In this document: piece after piece, positions 1 through 7,974 of the stretch
Position numbering within the stretch: position 1 is the first letter of the stretch
Layout: every line of letters starts with the position of its first letter
Assembly (NCBI GenBank): GCA_023511485.1
Contig: JAIMBH010000012.1
Coordinates: forward strand, 1 to 64,000
Direction of reading: 5' to 3'
Length of the DNA: 64,000 nucleotides
Source: Bacillota bacterium
Lineage (GTDB): Bacteria > Actinomycetota > Aquicultoria > Aquicultorales > Aquicultoraceae
Notes under the pieces: model-generated
The model's input: the letters and a program-made list of their open reading frames with translations, nothing else
Told to the model about the DNA's origin: nothing
The model's database searches: none
Made by a program: the position numbers and the translations under genes

Positions 1-148
1 ATTTAAAGAGAACTCCTTGCAGCACCCAAATTGTAAGGCTGTATGCCGCTTGACCAGTAGTTATTAGATGCTAAAATGAGGGATGCGGAAGTCAAGATTA
101 AGCTGAGCCATGCCTTTTCTATATTATGCTCATCGAAGAACGCTGCCT

Positions 149-2179
149 TTACACAGGAATTGTAACTGTTATTACCGTTCCTTCACCCGGTCTAGATTGT
201 ATTTCAAATGTACCGCCTGCAAGTTTTGCCCTGGTCTGCATGCCATCTATCCCAAGTTTGCCGCGGCGTGACAAGTCCCCAATAGTTGACGGTAGCTCAA
301 ATCCCTTTCCATCATCAACTATCTCAACCCTTGTTTCTTTGTCTTTAAATTCCATAATAACCTTAGCGTTTTTCGCTTCAGCATGTCTTGCAATATTTCG
401 TAAGGCCTCTTGCACAATTCTAAAAAGCGTTATCTCAATCTCTTGAGAAAATCGTTTCTCTTTACCGGAAACTATTAGCGTTGTTTTTACGCCATCCTCT
501 GTCTCAAGCATCTCAACTAACCACTCCACGGCTGGTAGAAGACCTAAGTTATCAAGAACCGAAGGCCTTAAATCGCGGCTGAGCTGCCGTATCTCCTGTA
601 GGGTACTTTTAATCTGACCATGTAGCTTCCACAAAAATTCCTGTTTCTCTTTTGGTAGTTGGGTATTATCCTCGTTAAATTTTTCTAACTGCCTGAGCAT
701 AGCAATTAAATTTTGCGCTGTTGAATCATGAAGGTCTCGAGATATCCGTTGCCTCTCATCCTCATGTCCTTTTGTTATTTGCTGAAGATAAAAAGCCTGG
801 TTCTCCTGCATCCGTACTTCTTCTGTTATGTCCCTTCCTATAAACTGGATACCTTCAGGACCGCCATCCCTGGTAATTAAATTTGCTGTCAGCATCACGA
901 AAGCTTCGGTTCCGTCTTTCTTAATTATTTTTCGCCTGTATGGTTCCTCGCCTTCTTGTCCTCTTAAAATTGCTTCACGCCTTTCATTGCTTAGGACCGG
1001 CTTCTCGGGCAGAAAGAATCGGCCGCTATCCATTCCAATCAGTTCTTTAAGTTCGCAGCCGAATAGATCGGCTGCTGCCTGATTTGCAGCAGTAATTTTA
1101 CCCGATAGGTCCTGCACCCAAATTGCATCATGTGCATTTTCAAAAAGCTGGCGGTATCTTTTCTCCGATACCTTAAGTTGATCTGCAGCGATTTGTCTTT
1201 CTCTATAAAGAACCGAATTATTTATGGCAATTCCAATTAAATTTCCAAGCGCGGATAACAACTCAATTTCGGGATCTCTGAACACACGTTCTTCTCTTGA
1301 GGCTACGCAGATTGTTCCAATAGTTTCCCCTCGTGCTGCCAGCGGCACACATAGTTTTGATATTAAACTTTCTTCCTGTACCCGTGCAGCATTAAACTTA
1401 GGATCATGTACAACGTCATCTGTTACAATCGGATCGCCTGTAGACGCAACTTTTCCGCACAAGCCCTCGCCTATCCTTATGCGACCAAGGATGTCCGAAG
1501 CTTCTTTACTGATGCCCTTGTACGCCACAAGCTTTAAAAATTGCTCACCGTGATCAATAGTGTGTATCATTACGACTTCAACATCGATAACTTCCCTTAC
1601 CATATGTATGGCAGCTTTCATAACCTGCTCAATGTTCAGGGACTGGCTCAGCATCATTGAAAACGAATTGATAACCGAGAGTTGACGTTCCTGCTCAAGG
1701 GTTAGCTGGACGGTGGTATGAAGTTCGCGCTCGGTAGATTCGAGTCTCTCTTTGGTTTCCTCAAGCTGTTTTTCCTGTTGCTTATAATGATCTAAGCCAA
1801 GAGGCGCTAGGCTTCCGAGTGCTACAATTATTGCTGTCTCCCAAAGAGACGTTATGGGATATTCAGATATGAATATAGCACGCGGCAACATTGCTATTGC
1901 TGCAAATACAAGCGTTATTTTGCCACCCCTCGATCCGAAAGCAAAGCTGCTCAGGATTACGGGCACGAGATAAAGTATCCGATCGATGGTATGGCGAGTC
2001 AGACCTAAAGGTAAATCGGGTCCAGCAAAAATTCTAAAACTTGTTAGGTTATCATAGTGATGCAGGGTTATCAGTATGAAAATGCTAAGTATCGACCAGA
2101 ATTGAGGGTTAGTAAATAGATAGGTCGGCTGCGAATCCGGCCCCTTGCCATGTTCTCTCTGGACCATTTCTGCTTCCAT
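149..2179 (-). CDS. Membrane-anchored GAF-PAS sensor histidine kinase (NarX/DegS-type)
   Basis: A 676-residue two-component kinase that should autophosphorylate and pass phosphate to the regulator encoded just upstream. The N-terminus has about four hydrophobic segments (residues 27-130), then a coiled coil (130-170), a GAF domain (about 180-322), a PAS domain (338-455), a HisKA_3 dimerisation box with phospho-acceptor His484 (RISRDLHDST) and a C-terminal HATPase_c domain with a GDLSRRGKLGIDGM G-box region. The ATG at 2179 lies 14 nt after the regulator stop, so the pair is one operon (regulator first). HisKA_3 kinases usually pair with NarL/FixJ regulators, as here. The signal is unknown; GAF and PAS domains could hold a ligand, haem or flavin, but none is identifiable. 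A shorter paralogue lacking the GAF domain lies at 20270-21754. Confidence 0.93.
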   Translation of the reverse strand: MEAEMVQREHGKGPDSQPTYLFTNPQFWSILSIFILITLHHYDNLTSFRIFAGPDLPLGLTRHTIDRILYLVPVILSSFAFGSRGGKITLVFAAIAMLPRAIFISEYPITSLWETAIIVALGSLAPLGLDHYKQQEKQLEETKERLESTERELHTTVQLTLEQERQLSVINSFSMMLSQSLNIEQVMKAAIHMVREVIDVEVVMIHTIDHGEQFLKLVAYKGISKEASDILGRIRIGEGLCGKVASTGDPIVTDDVVHDPKFNAARVQEESLISKLCVPLAARGETIGTICVASREERVFRDPEIELLSALGNLIGIAINNSVLYRERQIAADQLKVSEKRYRQLFENAHDAIWVQDLSGKITAANQAAADLFGCELKELIGMDSGRFFLPEKPVLSNERREAILRGQEGEEPYRRKIIKKDGTEAFVMLTANLITRDGGPEGIQFIGRDITEEVRMQENQAFYLQQITKGHEDERQRISRDLHDSTAQNLIAMLRQLEKFNEDNTQLPKEKQEFLWKLHGQIKSTLQEIRQLSRDLRPSVLDNLGLLPAVEWLVEMLETEDGVKTTLIVSGKEKRFSQEIEITLFRIVQEALRNIARHAEAKNAKVIMEFKDKETRVEIVDDGKGFELPSTIGDLSRRGKLGIDGMQTRAKLAGGTFEIQSRPGEGTVITVTIPV

Positions 2180-2193
2180 AGCCTGCCGCTTTG

Positions 2194-2847
2194 CTATTCT
2201 AAACCAACCCAGCCTTTCTTGAGAGCAAGAATTACAGCTTCGGTTCGCGACCCAACATCTAGCTTGGTAAAAATATGACCCAGGTGTGCTTCAACCGTTC
2301 GTACGCTTACGCTTAGCTCTTCAGCTATCTCTTTATTGGTCTTTCCACGGGCAGCAAGCGTAAGTACTTCTACCTCTCTATCAGTAAGTATATCAAATGA
2401 TGGGGCATCCTTTCCATCAGCCGTATGTCTGAACCGCTGCATTACTTTGCGCATGACTGCGGGGTGAAGTACAGAATCTCCCCTGTTTACACGGTAAACG
2501 CTGTCTATTAGCTCTTGTCCACTGATGTCCTTCAATAGATAGCCTGCGGCCCCGGCCTCAAGCAGGGGAAATATGTACTGGTCAAGGTCATAGGCTGTTA
2601 GTATCAACACCGGAATCGGCATGTTCATTTCCTTGATTTGTTTTGTAGCCTCAATACCGTTTAGCTTAGGCATGGCAATATCGGCGATAATAATATCTGG
2701 CTTGAGCTCTTTGGCCAAAGCTACCATCTCTTCGCCGTCGCCTGCCTCACCTACAACCTTTAGGTTTTGGTCCTTTTCTAAATACTGGCGAAGACTTTCC
2801 CTTACAAGTACGTGGTCTTCTGCTAATAAAATTCGTATATTTCCCAT
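2194..2847 (-). CDS. NarL/FixJ-family response regulator
   Basis: A 217-residue regulator with a receiver domain (1-120; acidic pair Glu10/Asp11, phospho-acceptor Asp56 in IIADIAMPK, conserved LLKD Lys near 105) and a C-terminal LuxR-type helix-turn-helix (about 150-212; LTDREVEVLTLAARGKTNKEIA). It should activate or repress transcription when phosphorylated by the kinase that follows 14 nt downstream. It is first in the operon. It closely resembles the regulator at 21756-22409, so the two systems are duplicates, and cross-talk between them is possible. Targets are not shown by the sequence; the position next to the qmo genes makes sulfur or energy genes a guess only. Confidence 0.95.
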   Translation of the reverse strand: MGNIRILLAEDHVLVRESLRQYLEKDQNLKVVGEAGDGEEMVALAKELKPDIIIADIAMPKLNGIEATKQIKEMNMPIPVLILTAYDLDQYIFPLLEAGAAGYLLKDISGQELIDSVYRVNRGDSVLHPAVMRKVMQRFRHTADGKDAPSFDILTDREVEVLTLAARGKTNKEIAEELSVSVRTVEAHLGHIFTKLDVGSRTEAVILALKKGWVGLE

Positions 2848-2918
2848 AGTGAACTTATTATAATCCTGCCAGCGGATTAATTCAAATTCGGGAAATTACT
2901 TATTCGCAATCCTCAACA

Positions 2919-2950
2919 TAAAGGGTAGAACTTTTAAGTTCTACCCTTTA
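2919..2950 (-). terminator. Perfect 15-bp hairpin after qmoC
   Basis: A 15-bp perfect inverted repeat (TAAAGGGTAGAACTT and its complement) with a 2-nt centre lies 30 nt after the qmoC stop and before the regulator gene. It is T/A rich on both flanks, as expected of a rho-independent terminator ending the qmoABC transcript. Confidence 0.75.
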
Positions 2951-2979
2951 ATAATTTTCCCCTAATTAGTGGTTATAAA

Positions 2980-4203
2980 TTATGCAATCTCATCCTCAAA
3001 AACCAGATCCCTCTGAGCCTGCCTCGCAAATGCCATTGCCACACTTCTATATGCGAGGTGAGCCATCTTTGAGAACGGTAGATAGAGGAATAGATATGCC
3101 ACAAATACGAGGTGTATGAAATAAGTTGGATATGCAATCGCCCTTAAATCTGCGAGTCTTACTAGCTCGGTAGCCAGGCCTGTTACACCAAGCCCCGTTA
3201 CCAACACAATTAGCGTCCAGTCAAAATAGCTGGATGCACTCTTTTTGTATGTCGCCCTTTGAACCCAGAGCACTATACCGCCGATAATTATCGCAGCTGC
3301 GCTTAAATTTCCAAACAGCTTTACGTGACTAAACTGCGCATAAGGGGTGCTTATACCGAAAGCGTAAAAACCAATAGAAACAAATGCGGTAGTTACAAAC
3401 GCTCCCACGAAACCGTAAAATACGCCCAGGTGGCCATAGTACCTGTTTTTGCTTTCATCGCATTCCATAAATTTTTTGTGTCTAAATATTGTCGGAATAG
3501 CTTTGAGTAGGTTAGGCACAGGCGCACCCATCAATCCCTGTTCGCCATGGTTTTTAACCATAGACCTCCACATCCGTAGGATACCGACGAAAAGTGATAT
3601 CAACCCCAAGGCTGCCAGCGTAATAAAAGTCATATCGATGGCCATCTCCGGATAGAAGTTACCATACCTTATTGGTTTATCAGCCGGCATATTGCTCCAT
3701 CCTGAATGCTGAAGTTCGTGAATCATACCACCTAGCGTGCTATTCGGATCTAAATTATGCGGCAGTATCGAATAAATCGTCGGTATCAAGCTTATCACTA
3801 TAAGTAAGATGAGTACCGGTATGGCCCAGGCAAAAATCGCAAGTGATGGTTTGCCTAATAGATTACCCATGAAACTTGGGAATGCATAGCTTCTTACCGC
3901 CATATTTCTTATAGCAGCAAAAACATCGCCGGGTTTTGCGCCCCTCGGGCAATTTGCCGTGCAGTCATTACACTGGTGGCAAAGCCATACATCGGGATCG
4001 CTCATCAATTTTTCTTTTTGACCCCACTGGGCCCAAATCATCTCTTTCCTTGGAAAAGGACTATCTTCAGGCGTCACGTTGCAAACAACCGAGCATGTCG
4101 CACACTGGAAGCACTTCTTTAAATCGCCGCCTCCCGCCGCTTGTATGTCCTTTATGAATTGTAAATCCGGTTCGACCAAGTATTGTTGTTCTGACATCTT
4201 CAT
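2980..4203 (-). CDS. qmoC: QmoC, quinone-interacting membrane oxidoreductase subunit C
   Basis: A 407-residue fusion of an HdrC-like iron-sulfur domain and an HdrE/NarI-like cytochrome b. Two [4Fe-4S] motifs lie at the N-terminus: C31-C34-C37-C41 and C75-C78-C81-C85. About six transmembrane helices follow (120-390) with spaced histidines suited to haem b. QmoC is the membrane anchor through which QmoABC exchanges electrons between menaquinone and APS reductase. It is the last gene of qmoABC, 5 nt after qmoB; an ATG at 4203 (second ATG two codons on) follows an AGGGGG ribosome site. Length and layout match QmoC of sulfate reducers and of green sulfur bacteria. Confidence 0.93.
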   Translation of the reverse strand: MKMSEQQYLVEPDLQFIKDIQAAGGGDLKKCFQCATCSVVCNVTPEDSPFPRKEMIWAQWGQKEKLMSDPDVWLCHQCNDCTANCPRGAKPGDVFAAIRNMAVRSYAFPSFMGNLLGKPSLAIFAWAIPVLILLIVISLIPTIYSILPHNLDPNSTLGGMIHELQHSGWSNMPADKPIRYGNFYPEMAIDMTFITLAALGLISLFVGILRMWRSMVKNHGEQGLMGAPVPNLLKAIPTIFRHKKFMECDESKNRYYGHLGVFYGFVGAFVTTAFVSIGFYAFGISTPYAQFSHVKLFGNLSAAAIIIGGIVLWVQRATYKKSASSYFDWTLIVLVTGLGVTGLATELVRLADLRAIAYPTYFIHLVFVAYLFLYLPFSKMAHLAYRSVAMAFARQAQRDLVFEDEIA

Positions 4204-4208
4204 ACCCC

Positions 4209-6353
4209 CTAGAAGCCCTTATAGGGATTAGGCCCAATTTCCCCAAGTTTCTCTATAAACTCGTCTATTATGCCCGGTATCTGGTCATACTCATTTATGG
4301 CAAGCTGAAGTATCTGAATCCTTTCAGCTTCCAGCATGAGCCTATTCAGCGTTTCCTGAACCTTACCCATCCTGTAGTTAGCAAGCTCGCTACCCTTAGC
4401 GAAGTGGCACTGGTAATCATCGCCGTACTTGCAGCCAATCATAAGAATTCCATCTATACCGCTTGATAGAGAGTCGGAGATCCAAACAGTGTTAACGGAA
4501 CCAAGGCATCTAACAGGAACCATTCTAACATTTGGATTGTAGTTTAGGCGATTGATTCCCGCCATATCAAATGCTGGGTATGCATCATTTTCGCATACAA
4601 AGGCTATAATTCTAGGCTTGCCTTCCTCTTCACCCGGTACATCAATTGCCTTAACTGCCGATGCAACTATATCAACGCTGTAGTTCTTAAACGAGATGAT
4701 TCTTTCCGGACAAGCACCCAAACATATTCCGCATCGCCTGCAGCGATTCGGGTTTGGCTTTGGTGTGCCTTTCTCGTCCTCATCAAGAGTTCCAAATGGG
4801 CATTCCTCTGTACACCTCTTGCACTGAGTACACCTCTGTAGGAAAAACTCAGGATAGGTCTCATCGCCTGCTCGTGGGTGAACTGCTCTACCAACTGCCA
4901 CGGACTCGATAACCTGAATTGCTTTAAGCGCCGCACCTCTAGCATCCTCCATGCTTTCAGCTATAGTCTGCGGCATCTTAACCGGACCCGCCGAATAAAC
5001 ACCGGTTCTTCTTGTCTCATACGGGAAGCAGATAAAGTTCGAATCTGCAAACCCGTTATATAGCTCGAGATCTGGTAGACCTGGTCCTTGCCTGTATTGT
5101 AGATTTAGGATTGGCTCATCTGCGGTGGTCGGAACCATCCCGGTGGCCAAAACCAGCAGGTCTGCTGAAACCCTAATCGGGCCACCAAGCAGCGTATCTT
5201 CAACCTCAAGCACTATATTATTTGCGCCATCTTCACTGATGGTTGCAACGTTTCCTTTTGTAAGGAATATACCTGGGTCATTTTGCGCCGCTTTGTAGAA
5301 TAGCTCATACTGCCCAGGTGTCCTCATGTCTTTATAGAATATGTACGCTTTAGCATTTGGATCTTTTTCGCGCACGTAAGCCGCCTGCTTTAGAGAAGTT
5401 GCGCAACAAACCGATGAGCAATACGGAAGGTGGTTTTCATCTCTTTGACCCGCACATTGGATGAAGGCCACGTTCTTTGCCGGTGCGCCATCGGATGGGC
5501 GCGTTATCTGGCCGTTTTTCGCCATTTCTTCAAACTGGACGTTGGTCACTACGTTCACATACTGTCCATATCCGTATGTATCGAGTTTTGAAGCATCGTA
5601 TGGCTTCCATCCAGTGGCCATTATAACCGAGCCGATCTTCTCCTCAGTAGAGCTACCATTAGAAGCTATTGTTACGTTGAATTTACCTGGCTGTCCTGCG
5701 ATTGCCTCAACTGATGCCGAGGTATAAACCTTAATGTTGGGATTACTGGTAACTTCTTGGATCATCGCATCGACGCCCGTATCTTCAAGCTTATCGTATG
5801 GATAGCTTGACGGGAGTTTCTTGTACATCTTAGCTGCAAAACCGCCCAGGCTAGCTTCTTTCTCAACTAAGACTACATTGTAGCCAGCCTTTGCTGTCTC
5901 TAATGCAGCAGTCATTCCTGTTGTGCCTCCACCGATAACAAGAACAGTTCTAACTATATCCTCTTCGATGTGTGGCTCGGGAAGCTCCATTTTTTTGACC
6001 TTTGACGCACCCATCCTTATATAATCTTCAGCCAGCATTTGGGTGTCTTCGTCATTTGGCGTATGAGACCACACAACATGCTCCCTTAAGTTAACTCTCT
6101 CGACCACACAACCTGGGAAGTTAAACACATCAAAGTTTACTCTGGGTGAGCAGGCCGCTATAGCTATGGTATTAACGCCCTCATTTTGGATATCATTCTT
6201 GATTAATTGAGCGCCTTGATCCCCACATAAAAACTCGTGTGTTTTTACAACCGCAGCCCCAACCTGCGGACCCATGTTCGCAAGTTTTTCCGTATCAAGG
6301 GATTCCCCTATACCACAGCCTGTGCAGATGTACAAACCAAACTTCTTCTCCAC
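4209..6353 (-). CDS. qmoB: QmoB, HdrA-like flavoprotein with MvhD domain
   Basis: A 714-residue soluble subunit of the Qmo complex. It has an N-terminal CTGC motif (C10, C13), an FAD Rossmann motif (VLVIGGGTTG, about 138-147) of the HdrA type, a second FAD segment ending near residue 480, two ferredoxin clusters (CTQCKRCTEECP near 508 and CRRCGICLGACP near 538), and a C-terminal MvhD-like iron-sulfur domain (about 575-700; GCKYGDDYQCHF). The MvhD domain distinguishes QmoB from QmoA. It is thought to take part in electron transfer, perhaps bifurcation, between quinone and AprAB. The start is GTG at 6353 behind a GAGGAGGT ribosome site that overlaps the end of qmoA. Confidence 0.94.
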   Translation of the reverse strand: MEKKFGLYICTGCGIGESLDTEKLANMGPQVGAAVVKTHEFLCGDQGAQLIKNDIQNEGVNTIAIAACSPRVNFDVFNFPGCVVERVNLREHVVWSHTPNDEDTQMLAEDYIRMGASKVKKMELPEPHIEEDIVRTVLVIGGGTTGMTAALETAKAGYNVVLVEKEASLGGFAAKMYKKLPSSYPYDKLEDTGVDAMIQEVTSNPNIKVYTSASVEAIAGQPGKFNVTIASNGSSTEEKIGSVIMATGWKPYDASKLDTYGYGQYVNVVTNVQFEEMAKNGQITRPSDGAPAKNVAFIQCAGQRDENHLPYCSSVCCATSLKQAAYVREKDPNAKAYIFYKDMRTPGQYELFYKAAQNDPGIFLTKGNVATISEDGANNIVLEVEDTLLGGPIRVSADLLVLATGMVPTTADEPILNLQYRQGPGLPDLELYNGFADSNFICFPYETRRTGVYSAGPVKMPQTIAESMEDARGAALKAIQVIESVAVGRAVHPRAGDETYPEFFLQRCTQCKRCTEECPFGTLDEDEKGTPKPNPNRCRRCGICLGACPERIISFKNYSVDIVASAVKAIDVPGEEEGKPRIIAFVCENDAYPAFDMAGINRLNYNPNVRMVPVRCLGSVNTVWISDSLSSGIDGILMIGCKYGDDYQCHFAKGSELANYRMGKVQETLNRLMLEAERIQILQLAINEYDQIPGIIDEFIEKLGEIGPNPYKGF

Positions 6354-6357
6354 AGCG

Positions 6358-7626
6358 CTACCTCCTCACCATAGTTTGAATAGCCTTCAGAGCTGCTCCG
6401 GTAGCATCTTTTACGCTCGTGGTAACATCGACCGGCCTTCTAGCGCAACCGGTAGCGTAAATCCCCGACCCATCGGGTTCATCGAGAATCAACCCGTTCT
6501 CATCATATTTAAGGTCAACGGGCAGCTTATTTTCGGCGGTCGATGGCTGCATTCCTGTAGCCAACACCGCCATGCTAACATTCTGGCGTATTTTCTTGCC
6601 GCCGTTTATTATGTCTTCGGCTTCGACAATTACATCGCCTGTATCTGGGTCTTCGACTATTCTTGCTACCTTGCCCTTTATAAAGTGAATATTCTCATCA
6701 CTTTCTATTTTATTAAGAAATTTCTCGTATCTGCCTGGAGCACGAAGGTCTATGTAATATATATAAATTTTTGCATCCGGGTATTGCTCTCTTATATAAG
6801 TAGCCTGTTTAAAAGAAGCCATGCAGCATATATAAGAGCAATATGAGAGGTGGTTCTCATCTCTTGACCCAGCACATTGGACGAAAGCTACGCTCTGCGG
6901 AGCCTGACCGTCGGATGGCCTAACTATTTTGCCTCCTGTTGGCCCATTCTTCGCAGCGTATCTTTCCATCATCATATTGGTGATGACGTTAGTTGCTGTC
7001 CCGAACCCTAGATTTCCTAACCTTGTGGGATCGTATGGATTCCAACCAGTCGCAAAGACAACTGAACCAACTTTTAGAGTAATAGTTTCTGGCTGCATAT
7101 CCAGCTCAATTGCGTTGTACTTACATGCCTCGACGCACTTGCCACACTCCGCTCCCTTGCACGCTTTACCATCTATCACATATCGCATTGGGAATGCCAT
7201 CTGGTGCGGTAAGTAAATCGCTTTTGTAGTATCGATGCCAAAGTTATATTCATTTGGCCTTTCAACCGGGCATGCCTCAGTGCACGCACCACAGTTCGTG
7301 CAGTTATCATTTACATATCTTGGATTTACCTTAACCGTTACCTCGTAGTTCCCAGGTGTTCCCGAAATACTCTCTACTTCGGATAATGTTAGGTATTTAA
7401 CCTTCTGGTTTTTGCGGATCCTTTGATAGTTGATTTCAAGGCCGCATGTCGGCGGGCAGAGCTTCGGGAAATATTGATTTAACTGAGCTACCCTTCCACC
7501 CATGGATGGAGTCTTCTCGATAAGGTATGCTTCGTAGCCTGTCTCCGCGGCCTCAAGCGCGGTAGTTAAACCACTTATCCCTCCTCCGACAACTAGAATA
7601 CTCCCTAAACTTTTTTCTTCAGACAT
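6358..7626 (-). CDS. qmoA: QmoA, HdrA-like flavoprotein
   Basis: A 422-residue HdrA homologue: FAD motif ILVVGGGISG at 10-19, a conserved stretch rich in Cys and Pro (KLCPPTCGLE) that follows it, a ferredoxin cluster CTNCGACTEACP near 109-121 and a second cluster CKGAECGKCVEAC near 155-167. It forms the soluble part of QmoABC with QmoB and is expected to face AprAB. It is first in the operon, with ATG at 7626 preceded by TGGGAGGAA. The 348 nt upstream contain the aprBA terminator, so qmoABC may have its own promoter. Confidence 0.94.
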   Translation of the reverse strand: MSEEKSLGSILVVGGGISGLTTALEAAETGYEAYLIEKTPSMGGRVAQLNQYFPKLCPPTCGLEINYQRIRKNQKVKYLTLSEVESISGTPGNYEVTVKVNPRYVNDNCTNCGACTEACPVERPNEYNFGIDTTKAIYLPHQMAFPMRYVIDGKACKGAECGKCVEACKYNAIELDMQPETITLKVGSVVFATGWNPYDPTRLGNLGFGTATNVITNMMMERYAAKNGPTGGKIVRPSDGQAPQSVAFVQCAGSRDENHLSYCSYICCMASFKQATYIREQYPDAKIYIYYIDLRAPGRYEKFLNKIESDENIHFIKGKVARIVEDPDTGDVIVEAEDIINGGKKIRQNVSMAVLATGMQPSTAENKLPVDLKYDENGLILDEPDGSGIYATGCARRPVDVTTSVKDATGAALKAIQTMVRR

Positions 7627-7854
7627 CTGTTCCTCCCAGTTGTGACTAATCTCAAGGCATGCATCACAACGATTAGTAACGATTCATTAATTCTATCTAT
7701 TAAATCCAATCTGGGCATAGATTTTGAGGCTACCTTGGAGTCCCTCTAATCAGCAATCCATGCTCCAGTCCGGAGCTAAGTAAACCCTGAGCCAAGCAAA
7801 TTATACAATAATTTGCAGTTAAATGTAAGATTTGTTACATATAAAACCACTTAT

Positions 7855-7925
7855 CAGCCATCAGTAGTCAGCTATCAGCTGTTTTTAAAAGAGCTGACCG
7901 CTGACCGCTGATAGCCGATGGCTAA
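7855..7925. repeat. Inverted repeat built of 7-nt units
   Basis: The left arm reads as four heptads of the form CAGNNNT (cagccat, cagtagt, cagctat, cagctgt). The right arm has gctgacc twice, then gctgata and gccgatg, which is the complementary series. The arms surround a T/A-rich centre and could form a long imperfect hairpin or cruciform. Confidence 0.7.
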
Positions 7926-7933
7926 AAAATATT

Positions 7934-7959
7934 CTCCAGGCGCCATAAGGCGCCTGGAG
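7934..7959 (-). terminator. aprBA terminator
   Basis: An 11-bp perfect G+C-rich stem (CTCCAGGCGCC with ATAA loop) starts 16 nt after the aprA stop and is followed on the minus strand by a run of T. A textbook rho-independent terminator for aprBA. Confidence 0.88.
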
Positions 7960-7974
7960 TTTTCTTTTGTTCTA

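Larger units (their letters stand above)
7627..7974. other. Intergenic region between aprA and qmoA
   Basis: No gene is supported here. It holds the aprBA terminator hairpin (7934-7959), a heptad-based inverted repeat (about 7855-7925) and, nearer qmoA, roughly 230 nt that should contain any qmo promoter. I could not pick a convincing -35/-10 pair. Confidence 0.6.

Noticed and set aside
126-1553. Plus-strand open frames opposite the first histidine kinase
   Set aside because: Antisense shadows of a gene with full kinase domains; no ribosome sites.
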